Part shown: positions 16,394-26,034 of the stretch, one piece after another
Layout: each line of letters opens with the position of its first letter
Position numbering within the stretch: the stretch's first letter is position 1
Notes under the pieces: generated by a model
Told to the model about the DNA's origin: nothing
What the model saw: only the letters and a program-made list of their open reading frames with translations
Databases searched by the model: none
Made by a program: the position numbers and the translations under genes
Assembly (NCBI GenBank): GCA_018648805.1
Contig: JABGQM010000034.1
Span: 1-45,663 of the forward strand
DNA length: 45,663 bases
Direction of reading: 5' to 3'
Source of the DNA: Verrucomicrobiota bacterium
GTDB lineage: Bacteria; Verrucomicrobiota; Kiritimatiellia; UBA8416; JABMPJ01

Positions 16394-18559
16394 ATGTTTG
16401 ATCTTCTTAATCCGATGTTCTTCACCGTGATGGGCTCGATCGGGGTGTTGGTTCCCCTGGTCCTGCACCTGATTCAGAGTCGTCGCACGGTCAAGCTGCC
16501 CTTCAGCACGGTGCGCTTTCTGCACCTGGCCCAGGAGCGCTCCTCCAGTCGTATCAAGATGGAGAATATTCTGCTGTGGATTATCCGGACCTGCCTGCTC
16601 GTAATCCTGGCCCTGGCCTTCGCCATGCCCATGCTGCGGGGCAAGGGGCGCGACACGATTTTCGGACGCGCGCCGCGCGACGTGGCTCTCGTGATCGACG
16701 GGTCATACAGCATGGCCTACAACCTGGGCCGTCGCACCGTCTGGGAATCAGCCGTCGATACGGCCGTGGCAATCATCGAGGGCCTGGGCGAACAGGACCG
16801 CCTGTGTGTCTTTGTGGCGCGCGAGCACGTCGAGCCGATGATTGAGCAGCTGAGCGGCGATCGGGATGCCGCCATCAGCCGTCTCAAGGCGCTCACCATT
16901 GCGCCGACCTCGTCCGAGCTGGCGCCAGCCGTAGCGCAAGCCAACCAGGCCCTGGCGGACTCCGAGACCCGGCGTGAGCGCGAAATCCATGTCATCACCG
17001 ACGGCCAGGGGCTGCCATGGGATAGCTTTGCCGCCGTGACGGGCCTGTGGGATCCGGCCACGGTCGATCAAGAACGGACCACGGTTTTCGTGTCGCTGTT
17101 GGGCGCCGAAACACCCGAGAATCTCGCGCCGCTATTGCTCGAGGTGGACCCCCCGCTGCTTCTGGCCAGCACCGCCGCGCGGGCCACGGTGCGTCTGGGA
17201 CTCAGCGGTCCGATGCGGGCCACCACCGTCACGCTCACGATCGACGGGGTTGAGGTCGCCACGCAGTCGATCACGGTGGACAACGACCAGGCCGCCGAGC
17301 GGGTCTTCAGCATGCCGCCGCTGACCCCCGGTTGGCACACGGCGCGGGTCGTGACGCCTGACGACAACCTGCCGATCGACAACGCGTTTGACGTGATCCT
17401 GCACGTGGAGGAGCACTTCCCGGCACTGTGCGTGGGCTCGCGCGACGACACCCTCTTTATCCGCGCCGCGTTGAAGGCCGGCCAGGGCGGCGGTATCGCC
17501 GTCGACTGGGTCGAACCGGGCCGCATCAGCGAGGAATCGCTGGCGCGCTACGCCTGTATATTCCTGTGTAATGCGATTCCGTTGTCGGGCGGCGAGGTAT
17601 CGGCTCTGGAGCGGTTCGTCGACGCCGGGGGGCTGCTGGTGATCTTTCCAGGCGGGGCGGCCGCGGTGGGCGATTACCAGTCGTGGAGCTGTCTGCCCGC
17701 ACTGCCAAGCGGCATTGTGCCGCTGGGGGTGGCGGCACGCAAGGCGATGCTGCACGGGGATGGAGCGCGCCATGCCCTGCTGGCCGGGTTGCGGATGGAT
17801 GAGTCGCCGCTCTCGATCGTGGTCCGCAAGCGGCTCGCCTGGGACAGGCTGGAGGCGCGCGCAGAGCCGATCCTGTCGCACGGTGAAGCGCCTTTCCTGG
17901 CCGGGCGGCCGGTGGGACGTGGCTATGTCCTGCTCTTTGCCGCCAGCGCGGATCGAAGCTGGACCGATTTCCCGCTCTCGCCTATCTACCTGCCGATCGT
18001 CCATCAGATCGTTGCATACGGGGCCGGGATTGGCGCACATCCGCCCTTTGTGTGGTGCGCCGATCACCTGCCGCTCAGCCACACTCTACCCGCGGCCCGA
18101 CACGACTCGCAGATTGAAGCACCGGATGGCCGGCCGGTGCCAGTGCGCAGCGCGGTGGTGGGGGGTGCGACGGTGCTGCACCTTGAGACGATCGACCAAG
18201 CCGGGATCTACCGCATGACGCCGCCCGCGGGCGGGACGCCCGTGCCGGCCCTGGCGGTCAACATACGGCGCGACGAATCGAACCTGGCGCCGCTGGATGA
18301 GACCGTCTTGCGCGAGCGGCTGGCGCTGGATGATGTCGTAGTGGCGCGCGACCGGGAGACGTTGGAAACCGCGATCCGGGAGCGCCGCGTGGGGCGCACC
18401 TTCGGCGAGCAGCTGTTGTGGCTCGTGCTGATCCTGGCGGCACTTGAGTTCCTGGTGGCCAACCGCCAGGCACAGGAGACGCCGACACTCTCCAGTACGC
18501 TGGGCGTGGATGCATCCGGCAAGGTTCCGGCCGCGTCGGCCGGAGGGAGATCCGCATAA
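16394..18559 (+). CDS. BatA-type membrane VWA protein
   Basis: 721 residues. The N-terminus is the BatA/aerotolerance-regulator type: membrane helix about 9-28, the motif LIQSRRTVKLPFSTVRFLH, and a second helix about 58-80. A VWA domain follows with MIDAS IDGSYSM (D102, S104, S106). The middle (about 345-480: VDAGGLLVIFPGGAAAVG) has a class-I glutamine-amidotransferase-like fold, and a last membrane helix lies near 674-693 (LLWLVLILAALEFLVA). It would sit in the inner membrane with a large outer face and probably binds the product of the neighbouring VWA gene. A palindromic repeat begins 4 bases after its stop. Confidence 0.88.
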   Translation: MFDLLNPMFFTVMGSIGVLVPLVLHLIQSRRTVKLPFSTVRFLHLAQERSSSRIKMENILLWIIRTCLLVILALAFAMPMLRGKGRDTIFGRAPRDVALVIDGSYSMAYNLGRRTVWESAVDTAVAIIEGLGEQDRLCVFVAREHVEPMIEQLSGDRDAAISRLKALTIAPTSSELAPAVAQANQALADSETRREREIHVITDGQGLPWDSFAAVTGLWDPATVDQERTTVFVSLLGAETPENLAPLLLEVDPPLLLASTAARATVRLGLSGPMRATTVTLTIDGVEVATQSITVDNDQAAERVFSMPPLTPGWHTARVVTPDDNLPIDNAFDVILHVEEHFPALCVGSRDDTLFIRAALKAGQGGGIAVDWVEPGRISEESLARYACIFLCNAIPLSGGEVSALERFVDAGGLLVIFPGGAAAVGDYQSWSCLPALPSGIVPLGVAARKAMLHGDGARHALLAGLRMDESPLSIVVRKRLAWDRLEARAEPILSHGEAPFLAGRPVGRGYVLLFAASADRSWTDFPLSPIYLPIVHQIVAYGAGIGAHPPFVWCADHLPLSHTLPAARHDSQIEAPDGRPVPVRSAVVGGATVLHLETIDQAGIYRMTPPAGGTPVPALAVNIRRDESNLAPLDETVLRERLALDDVVVARDRETLETAIRERRVGRTFGEQLLWLVLILAALEFLVANRQAQETPTLSSTLGVDASGKVPAASAGGRSA

Positions 18560-18562
18560 GTT

Positions 18563-18958
18563 ATGGGTCTTCCGTAGAATATGTGGGTATGCATGAAGAC
18601 GAAACGAGGAACATATGGGGTTCTGCACGAGAATTGGCAGAATCAGGCAAAAACAGACGGAAAGCTATCTTGTATCGAAACAGTGATGATGACTAACACG
18701 CCTCGACTAAGCAGTTGGATTAAGCGTAACCAAGTAAGCGTGTCGACGAAGTGTAGGACTAAGAGTGCGACAAAGTGTGCGCTTCCTCCGTCGCTCTGCG
18801 AGCTATGGAGGACAAGCCGCGCGCTCTCTACACTTCGTCCCGCACTTTACCGCACACTTAAACCCACACTTACTTGGTTACGCTTAATCGACCCGCTTCG
18901 TCGATCCCTGTCTTCGGCAAGGGGCCGTAATTTACCCACACATTTTGCGGAAGACCCT
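18563..18958. repeat. 12-mer-word palindrome, copy C, with terminal boxes
   Basis: The most complete copy. Terminal inverted boxes at 18563-18588 (ATGGGTCTTCCGTAGAATAT...) and 18934-18958 (ACCCACACATTTTGCGGAAG...) pair over about 25 bases with 3-4 mismatches. Inside are CTATCTTGTATCGA (18665-18678), word arms at about 18690-18778 and 18826-18905 with the core TTACTTGGTTACGCTTAA, and a REP-like loop at 18783-18816. Nearly all of copy B is repeated here. The terminal boxes make it look like a miniature mobile element. It fills the 404-base gap between the two VWA genes; no other content is seen there. Confidence 0.88.
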
Positions 18959-18963
18959 AAGTT

Positions 18964-21159
18964 ATGATGGTTTTTGAACATACGATGGCGACGATGTGGA
19001 TCTGGCTGGGGGTGCTGGGTGCGGTCGGGCTGGGCGCTTTCAGCGTGTGGCGCTGGGCCCCGCGCACGAGAGCGATGGGGGTGATCAGCCTGCTGCACGT
19101 GCTGTTCCTCTTCCTGCTGCTATGGTGCCTCCTCATGCCCGGCCACAAGACCCTCGAAACACGCACGCTTAAGCCACGTTTCATTGTGGCCCTGGACACC
19201 TCAAAGAGCATGCTCCTGACGCCGCAGGAGGGCCTCTCCAACCGCTGGGCGCGGGCGCAGGAGATCCTCGCGATGCCGTGGGTCGAGCGCGTGGGCGACG
19301 AGTGTGATATCGATCTATACGGGTTCGACGGTGAGGTGGGGGCGCCGCTCACCATGGCACAACTTTCTGAGCTGCGGCCCGAGGGTGAGAGCACCCTCCT
19401 GCGCGACGCGTTGCAGAAGATCACGGCCCGCTATGCGGGCATGCAGGTGGCGGGCGGGGTGCTGCTCAGTGACGGCGTCGATACGCGCGAAGCGTTCGAC
19501 GACTGGGCTACCGAGGCGCGTCCCATTGCGCTGCACACGATCCAGCTCGAGGCGGATGCGATATGGGCGCAGGAGCCTGATCTGCGCATCGATACGGTGC
19601 AGACCCCCAAGCGCGTGACGATCGACTGGCAAACCCAGCTCAACGCGGTCGTCTCCGGCCAGGGCACCCGGGGGGCCGTCACGGTGCAGCTGTTCAAGGA
19701 CGGCGTCCTGCAGCAGGAGATGCCGATCCAGATCCCCGCGGATGGCGGCACGCGCCGGGTTGCCTTTGACCTGCGCCACCCCGAGATGGGCATACATCTC
19801 TACCGCCTCGTCTTGCCGCCCCTGCCCGGTGAGTCCAACACCAACGACAACACCTATGCCGTCAGCGTACAGGTGATCGATGCCCGCAACCGATTGCTCT
19901 ACGTGGAGGGGCCGCCACGCTGGGAGTCGAAATACCTGAAGCGCGCCCTCCTGGCCAACACAGAGGTCACCCCGCTTGTGTTTCTGCAGGGACCCGGCGG
20001 CAAGCCGATGAGCTTCGGCGCCGTGGGCAGCATGACGGCCGACATGACCGCGCAGCAGCTTTCGTTTTTCAAGATCGTCGTGATCGGAAACTTTGAGGCC
20101 GAGGAGCTTGGCGATCGGCGCGCCAACAACCTGATCCGCTACGTTGAGGCCGGAGGCAGTCTGGTGCTGCTGGGCGGCAGCCGGGCGTGGAGTCGTGAGG
20201 GCTTCGCGGCCAGCCCACTCAAGGCCATCCTGCCGGTCAAAAGCTTCAAGGCCAAGGCGCGCGAAGGTGAGTTTGCTGTCGCGCTGACCGACACCGGGCG
20301 GGCCCATCCGGCCTTTGCGGGGGATCCGGATTTGTGGGAGATTCTACCGCCCGTATTGTCGGTCTTCCCCGACGTGGTTCCCGCCCAGGCCGCGCGCATC
20401 CTCGTCGAGGCGCAAACGCCCGAGGGGGTGGAGGCGCTGATTCTCAGTCAGAACTACGGCCAGGGCAAAGTCGTGGCGATCTTTACCGACTCGCTCTGGA
20501 AGTGGAAACTCCATCCGCAGGCCATCGCAACGCGCCCCTATCAACGTTTCTGGGATCAGCTCATTTCATGGATGTTGCCGGCCGAAGATGAGGGCGAACG
20601 CGACACCCTCACGATCATGACCGACAAGGAGACCTTGGTGCTGGGCGAATCGATCCAGGTCAGCGCCCGCCTGGGGACTGATGCACCGCTCCCGGATGTG
20701 CACGTACGGTGCGAGATTGAGTTGCCGGGAGGCGATAAGGCGCCGTTCTCGATGCGGGCTGAACCCGTTACGACTACCTCGGGCAAGACCTATCCCGGAT
20801 TTGTGACGCGCTACACGGCAACCGCGCCCGGACTGTACACGGTCACGGCCACGGCCGTGGTGGATGGCATCTCGAAGGTGTCCGAGCCGCTCTCGTTCTT
20901 CGTCAAATCCTTCTCGGCCGAGTCGACCCCGCGTGGCGTGAATGCCGACGTCTTGCGCAGCATCGCACAGGGCAGTCGCGGCCGCTTCTTCAAGGACGCT
21001 GACGCTCTTAACAACGCCTTGATGTCGCTGAACGTTTCGCCGGTCGAAGAGGAGACATCCGAGCACCATACACTGTGGCAAACCTGGCTGGTCATTGCTT
21101 GCCTCGCGCTACTGGCCACCGTATCATGGGTCTTGAGGAAAGTGAACAATATGCCGTGA
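18964..21159 (+). CDS. Membrane VWA/glutamine-amidotransferase-like protein
   Basis: 731 residues. Two N-terminal membrane helices (about 12-30 and 40-58, ISLLHVLFLFLLLWCLLM), a VWA-like domain with MIDAS DTSKS at 78-82, a beta-rich segment, a GATase-like domain about 310-470 (RLLYVEGPPRWESKYLKRAL, YVEAGGSLVLLGGSRAWSRE), and a C-terminal helix about 703-724. This architecture is common in PVC bacteria beside MoxR and BatA. Met1 or Met2 is assumed; the only Shine-Dalgarno-like bases (GCGGAAG) come from the closing box of repeat copy C directly upstream. Partner of the preceding BatA-like protein by context. Confidence 0.85.
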   Translation: MMVFEHTMATMWIWLGVLGAVGLGAFSVWRWAPRTRAMGVISLLHVLFLFLLLWCLLMPGHKTLETRTLKPRFIVALDTSKSMLLTPQEGLSNRWARAQEILAMPWVERVGDECDIDLYGFDGEVGAPLTMAQLSELRPEGESTLLRDALQKITARYAGMQVAGGVLLSDGVDTREAFDDWATEARPIALHTIQLEADAIWAQEPDLRIDTVQTPKRVTIDWQTQLNAVVSGQGTRGAVTVQLFKDGVLQQEMPIQIPADGGTRRVAFDLRHPEMGIHLYRLVLPPLPGESNTNDNTYAVSVQVIDARNRLLYVEGPPRWESKYLKRALLANTEVTPLVFLQGPGGKPMSFGAVGSMTADMTAQQLSFFKIVVIGNFEAEELGDRRANNLIRYVEAGGSLVLLGGSRAWSREGFAASPLKAILPVKSFKAKAREGEFAVALTDTGRAHPAFAGDPDLWEILPPVLSVFPDVVPAQAARILVEAQTPEGVEALILSQNYGQGKVVAIFTDSLWKWKLHPQAIATRPYQRFWDQLISWMLPAEDEGERDTLTIMTDKETLVLGESIQVSARLGTDAPLPDVHVRCEIELPGGDKAPFSMRAEPVTTTSGKTYPGFVTRYTATAPGLYTVTATAVVDGISKVSEPLSFFVKSFSAESTPRGVNADVLRSIAQGSRGRFFKDADALNNALMSLNVSPVEEETSEHHTLWQTWLVIACLALLATVSWVLRKVNNMP

Positions 21160-21196
21160 TGGGAAGGGGATCGGTTGACGATGACGGATTACGAGG

Positions 21197-21420
21197 AGAC
21201 ACTTACTCCTACACTTAAACGTACACTTAACCGCCACCCTTACTCGGATACCCTTAACCGACCAGCTTAGTCGTTGACGGCCCTGGGCTTATAGAAGACC
21301 CACAGTGCCCGGTACTGTCGCCCTACACGGTGGGCTGCAGGCGAGCGAAGTGAGGCGGTTAAGTGTAACCGAGTAAGGGTGGCGAGTAAGAAGGCGATCA
21401 AGTGTGCGATTAGGTGTGGT
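21197..21420. repeat. 12-mer-word palindrome, copy D (covariant)
   Basis: Left arm 21197-21275 and right arm 21345-21419. The core here is TTACTCGGATACCCTTAA on the left and TTAAGTGTAACCGAGTAA on the right: CTTGG/CCAAG of the other copies has become CTCGG/CCGAG, a compensated pair. The loop differs from copies B and C and has no REP-like unit. It occupies most of the 290-base gap before 21450. Confidence 0.85.
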
Positions 21421-21449
21421 AAACGGGGACGCACGTCAGGAGAACGGAC

Positions 21450-22085
21450 ATGAAACTGAGTACTATCGCATTAAGTATGGGCCTCATGCTGCTGGCCGCC
21501 GGCGCGAACGCCGCACCGGTGGGGGGCGGCGCTGAACTCTGCCACAACGGCGGGTTCTCCAACACCGAGGATCCGCTCAACGGGTGGATGATTGATTATG
21601 CATGGACCGGCAACAGCCACTACCTCGGCAACAAGTCGCATATCAAATTCCTGCCGCGCTACGGCGGGAAGAACGGCGTAATGCATGTGGATGGCCGCGG
21701 CGGCGAGACGAAGGTGGAGTGTCTGCCGATTCCCTTTGAACGCGGCGCCCGTTACCGCTGTACGATCGACTACAAGTCAACCACCGGGCCGCACATCTAC
21801 TTTGCGGGGTACAAATGGAAACCGGGCATTCGGCCCTACGCCGATAAGCCGGTGCATATCGGCGATCTGCGCAAGATCTACAAGAGCGCGTTTCGCAACC
21901 ATAAGGTCAGCAGCCTGGCGGGCGGCTGGAAGCGCGAGACATTTGAGTTTCCTCTGGCCAACGCCTCAGAGCTCTCACTCAAACATCTGAAGTACGTGCG
22001 ATTCATCACGGTGTATTTCATGGTGATCCAAGACGCCAGAGGCGAGGCGTGGATTGATAACGTAAGCGTCAAACGGATCAAGTAA
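21450..22085 (+). CDS. Secreted carbohydrate-binding-like protein
   Basis: 211 residues with a clear signal peptide (1-21, MKLSTIALSMGLMLLAAGAN). The mature part begins NGGFSNTEDPLNGWMIDYAW and ends GEAWIDNVSVKRIK, the usual start and end of a galactose-binding-like jelly roll (CBM4/9-like): 'N-G-F' at the first strand and 'W-I-D-N-V-S-V' at the last. It may bind glycans in the envelope or matrix. A good Shine-Dalgarno (AGGAGA) lies just after repeat copy D. 11 bases separate it from the next gene. Confidence 0.75.
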   Translation: MKLSTIALSMGLMLLAAGANAAPVGGGAELCHNGGFSNTEDPLNGWMIDYAWTGNSHYLGNKSHIKFLPRYGGKNGVMHVDGRGGETKVECLPIPFERGARYRCTIDYKSTTGPHIYFAGYKWKPGIRPYADKPVHIGDLRKIYKSAFRNHKVSSLAGGWKRETFEFPLANASELSLKHLKYVRFITVYFMVIQDARGEAWIDNVSVKRIK

Positions 22086-22096
22086 GGACTCGGGGT

Positions 22097-25000
22097 ATGT
22101 CACCGGGAACACTCAACGCGGAGCTGCAGGGGGTCAGCCGCAAGGTGCGCGGGTGGCGTGCCCAGTTCAGGTTGGTGCTCGCGGCCGCGGCCGTGATCCT
22201 GTTCGTCTGGCTGTTCAGCCTGGTCGACCTGTGGGTGCACTGCGGCCGCGTGGAGCGATCGGTTATCTGGGCCGGACTGGTGGGACTCATGGCCATCGGC
22301 GCCTGGTCGGTACAGCACGCACGCCACCGCGCCCTCAACGTGCTGGCCGTGGCGGCTATGCTGGAGCGGTCGTTTCCCGAGCTGGACAACCACCTGATCA
22401 ACTACCTGCAGTTTGCGGCCGATCCGGGTGACGACCCGTTCAAGCAGGCCTACCTTAAGCAGGGCGCACCGGCCTGGCGCGGCCTCGATATCACGGCGCT
22501 CAAGAATCGCAAGCGACACCAGCGTGCACGCTACGCCCTGATCGCCGCCGCAGTGCTGTTGGTCACGCCCGGCGCCTTTCTGGGCAAGGCCTGGGGCATG
22601 GCCGTCTGGCGGGTCGTGAATCCCTTCTCCAATGCCGCGCCCGTGACCCTGACCACGATTGAGAGCGTGGACCCCGGCGACGCGATCGTGCGGCAGGGCG
22701 CTCCGTTGGTGCTGCGCTGCACCGTCCGTGGCTACGAGGGCCACAAGGTGTCGCTGGATGTACATCCGGCCGACCAGGCCCGGACCACCTACGCGCTGGG
22801 CCGGATTACGGGGAGCGTTCCACAGACCTTCTCCTACCGGCTGCCCGCTGTCAACACGGCCCTACGCTACCGCTTCCGCGCCGGCGATTCGCCCTTCCCA
22901 CGCTGGTACAGCGTGCAGACACGACCGCCCCTGGGTTTCGTCAAGCTGCAGGCCACCCTCACGCCGCCGGCCTACACCGGGCAGTCGGCGCAAGAGGTCG
23001 ATCTGCTGGCTGATGCGTTGACCGTTCCGGCCGGATCGCACCTCGCCCTGGCGGTGATCGCGAACCTGCCGGTCACCCGGTTGGGAGTACGCCAGGGCAC
23101 CACGGAGGTGGAGATGGCGACCACGGGTGATCGCACCGTGTGGGAGGGCGCGCTCAGTCTGACCAACGGCATGCCGCTGACGCTCGTGGCCGTGGGTGCG
23201 CAGGGCGATCGTCTTGAACAGTCCGTGCCGTTTGTGTTGGAGCCCGATCGTCTGCCGGTCATCACCGTCATCGCGCCTGAGGGGCGTCCTGTCCTGGCCC
23301 GGGGCGACAGCCCGTCGATCACGTTCTCGGTGGCGGATGACTATGGCTTGGCCGCGGTCAGCGTGGAGCAGGTCAAGGCCGGGAGTAGCCGCAAGGCGGT
23401 CGGCACGGTGCTGGGCACCTGGATGCCGTTCGGCAAGGTGGAGTGGATGCAGAGCTGGGGGGACGCGCAGTGGCACTCCCGTGAAGAACACACTCTGGCC
23501 TATCGTATTGTGGCGCGCGACAACGGGCCCGGCGCTGAGGCGCGGCGCACGGTGCGATCCTCGCTGATCGTGTTCAACGCGCCGTCCATGGCCGATGCCG
23601 CTGCGAAGCGCAATGAGCTGGAAGCCGAGGCCTTCAGCTCACTGGCCAAGATCATTCAGATGCAGCGCGACAATCTCGTGCAGTCGCGCGCCCAGCAGGG
23701 CGCCGTGGCAGAGGCGACCGCGGTCCAATGGCAGGCCGTGGCCGCGGTGCAGGGCGAGATACGTCGCGGCATGCACGCCCTGCTTCAGAATCCGCTTGAG
23801 CCGCTGGGGAACCTGACCTCCGTGGCCAAGAAGCTTTATCTCAACGAGATGGCCGAGGTGATTCCGCTGCTGGCCGGCATCGCGGGCACGGCCCGCGACG
23901 ACCGCCCGGGCCGGGCGGCACGGGCGGTGACGATGGAGGAGAAGATTCTGCGCCAGTTGACGTTTGCGGATGTCAGTGCCGCCAAGGCCAAGGTGCAGCG
24001 CCGCATCTCGGCCCTGACCGGCATGCTGGCACGCCTGGTCAAGGAGCAGGCCGCCATCATTAAGCAGACGCAGACCTATATCAAGCAGGCTGCCCATGTG
24101 GGCGAGACCCTGATTGACGGTCAGGACGAGTTGGCCCTCGACCTGACGGACTTCGTCGACGCCTGCCGCAAAGAATCGGTCGAGGTCGAGGTCAATGACG
24201 ATAACTACGCGCGCCTGCTCATGGGCCTGGCCGAGCGCTGCCACGAGGAGAAGATCCGCGACGACATGATGCTGGCCTCCGAGCAGTTGGAGGCGGATCA
24301 GCCCGAGGCGGCTGTGCCCCACGAAAGCGAATCGTTGCGCAAGCTGAAGGAGCTGCAGGTGCTGCTGGATGAGGTCCTCGCGGAGGATCAGCTCGAAGAG
24401 CAGGAAGCCATGCTCGAGATGATACTCGAGGCCAAGAAGCGGGTGGAGCGGCTCAAGGACGTCCACGCTAAAGCACTCGAAAGCATGGAGCGGGTTAAGG
24501 ATCAACTCGACAAAGACAACAAGGATGTCGACCTCATGGAGGAGGAGTACCAGGAGCTGCTCGCGAACACCAAGGAGGCGCTGCTGCAGGTGCCGACCGA
24601 CCTGAATATCTTTATGGAGCTCAATGTCGCGAACGATATTATCGAGGACGTTTTCTCTGTTTTTGAGGAGGTCGAGCAGGCCGAGGGCAGCGAGGCGTTG
24701 GACAAGGACGACGTTGAGGAGCGCGCCCTGGCCAAGCGGGAGGAGTACCTCGAGGGCATGGAAGAAGCCAAGGATCGCCTTGATGCCCTCGAACAGTGGC
24801 TGGCGGACAAGCCCGACAGCATGAAGATTACGGCCGAGGCCTTTGACCAGGAGGAGTTGCCCGAGGCCGGCATCTCACTGGGCGCCCTGACCACGGAAGC
24901 CGAGGATCTCATAGGCGACCTCCTGGAGAAGGACGAGGAGATGTCTGAGGAAGCCGACGACGGCGCGATCAATACGTCAGTGCCAGACATGATGGCCAAC

Positions 25001-25687
25001 AACGAGGTCAAGGAGGGCGACGTCGCGTCGTTTGCCGCGCAAGGCAAGTCGGGCAACGAGACACCCGATCATAAGGAACAGGATGGGCGCTCCAATGTCG
25101 GGCGCCAGGGCATGGCGGTCGGTGAGACCGCGGCCGGTTCCGGTACCATCAACGAAGGCGATAAGGATATCGAGGAGCGTCGCACGCAGGACCCGACCCA
25201 GAGTGGCCAGGTCGATCTGGATGGCGAAGACGTGCAGACCAAGGCCACCGGCGGCGGCAAGCTCGGTACCGGCAAGGCCGATGCGCAGGGCATGGGCGGG
25301 GGCGTCAAGCGGATGGACTCTACCGAGGAAGGCTCGATGGAGGGGTTGGATGCCCTCATGGCCAAGCAGGTCGACTCGATGTTTGCCAAGGCCTCAATGC
25401 AGAACGTGCGCGCGGATGGGCTCAAGGACGCGGCGCACCACCTGCGGCAGGCCTCGGATGCGGTGGCCAAAGGCAACATCGCGCAGATGAAGGAACACCG
25501 CCGCCTGGCCGTAGCCGCAATGCGCAAAGCCAAGGCCCGCATGGACGCCGCGCAGAGCGGTAGTTTCTCGATTCAAGAAAACCCCTCGCTGCTGGACGAC
25601 GTGGTCGAGGGCGGCGCGGAACAGGCACCCGCCGAGTACCGCGAGATGGTGGCGGACTACTATAAGATTTTGAATAGTAGCCTGTAG
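22097..25687 (+). CDS. Large DUF4175-like membrane/coiled-coil protein
   Basis: 1196 residues. Membrane helices near 25-43, 52-70 and 140-157 are followed by beta-rich segments (about 190-480: TTIESVDPGDAIVRQGAPLV, ADDYGLAAVSVEQVKAG), then long charged coiled-coil helices (about 495-960) and a Gly/Asp-rich region (about 960-1090, QGKSGNETPDHKEQDGRSNV) before a helical C-terminus. The layout matches DUF4175-type proteins that accompany MoxR/VWA operons in PVC and Bacteroidetes bacteria. Probably an envelope-spanning structural or regulatory partner of the VWA proteins; no enzymatic motif is seen. Confidence 0.8.
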   Translation: MSPGTLNAELQGVSRKVRGWRAQFRLVLAAAAVILFVWLFSLVDLWVHCGRVERSVIWAGLVGLMAIGAWSVQHARHRALNVLAVAAMLERSFPELDNHLINYLQFAADPGDDPFKQAYLKQGAPAWRGLDITALKNRKRHQRARYALIAAAVLLVTPGAFLGKAWGMAVWRVVNPFSNAAPVTLTTIESVDPGDAIVRQGAPLVLRCTVRGYEGHKVSLDVHPADQARTTYALGRITGSVPQTFSYRLPAVNTALRYRFRAGDSPFPRWYSVQTRPPLGFVKLQATLTPPAYTGQSAQEVDLLADALTVPAGSHLALAVIANLPVTRLGVRQGTTEVEMATTGDRTVWEGALSLTNGMPLTLVAVGAQGDRLEQSVPFVLEPDRLPVITVIAPEGRPVLARGDSPSITFSVADDYGLAAVSVEQVKAGSSRKAVGTVLGTWMPFGKVEWMQSWGDAQWHSREEHTLAYRIVARDNGPGAEARRTVRSSLIVFNAPSMADAAAKRNELEAEAFSSLAKIIQMQRDNLVQSRAQQGAVAEATAVQWQAVAAVQGEIRRGMHALLQNPLEPLGNLTSVAKKLYLNEMAEVIPLLAGIAGTARDDRPGRAARAVTMEEKILRQLTFADVSAAKAKVQRRISALTGMLARLVKEQAAIIKQTQTYIKQAAHVGETLIDGQDELALDLTDFVDACRKESVEVEVNDDNYARLLMGLAERCHEEKIRDDMMLASEQLEADQPEAAVPHESESLRKLKELQVLLDEVLAEDQLEEQEAMLEMILEAKKRVERLKDVHAKALESMERVKDQLDKDNKDVDLMEEEYQELLANTKEALLQVPTDLNIFMELNVANDIIEDVFSVFEEVEQAEGSEALDKDDVEERALAKREEYLEGMEEAKDRLDALEQWLADKPDSMKITAEAFDQEELPEAGISLGALTTEAEDLIGDLLEKDEEMSEEADDGAINTSVPDMMANNEVKEGDVASFAAQGKSGNETPDHKEQDGRSNVGRQGMAVGETAAGSGTINEGDKDIEERRTQDPTQSGQVDLDGEDVQTKATGGGKLGTGKADAQGMGGGVKRMDSTEEGSMEGLDALMAKQVDSMFAKASMQNVRADGLKDAAHHLRQASDAVAKGNIAQMKEHRRLAVAAMRKAKARMDAAQSGSFSIQENPSLLDDVVEGGAEQAPAEYREMVADYYKILNSSL

Positions 25688-25760
25688 TGTTTGAATGTTG
25701 ATGCCCGGGGCCTGCGGGGCGTGGATGCAGAAGAGATGATTGGAGAGTTTGGATGCCAAG

Positions 25761-25928
25761 ACACTTAAGCCTACACTTCGTCGCACTCTTAACCGCAACT
25801 CTTACTTGGTTACGCTTAAACGACATGCTTAATCGCTGACTTATAGCCATTTACGATGAAGCGGGTCGACTAGGTGTAACCAAGTAAGTGTGAGATTAAG
25901 TGTGGGAGCAAGTGTGCGACGACGTGTA
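25761..25928. repeat. 12-mer-word palindrome, copy E
   Basis: Left arm 25761-25836 (core TTACTTGGTTACGCTTAA) and right arm 25861-25928 (core GGTGTAACCAAGTAAGTGTG). Short loop without the REP-like unit. It takes up about half of the 347-base gap between 25687 and 26035; the remaining bases around it show no gene. Confidence 0.85.
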
Positions 25929-26034
25929 AACGGCACCCGGTTGGCGTCATGTGGTAATCAGCGATTTGGGGCCTGGTGGTCAACATTTGAACGTTACCCA
26001 GTAGCTTGTAGCGCGGAGGGGACAGAGGTCAACG

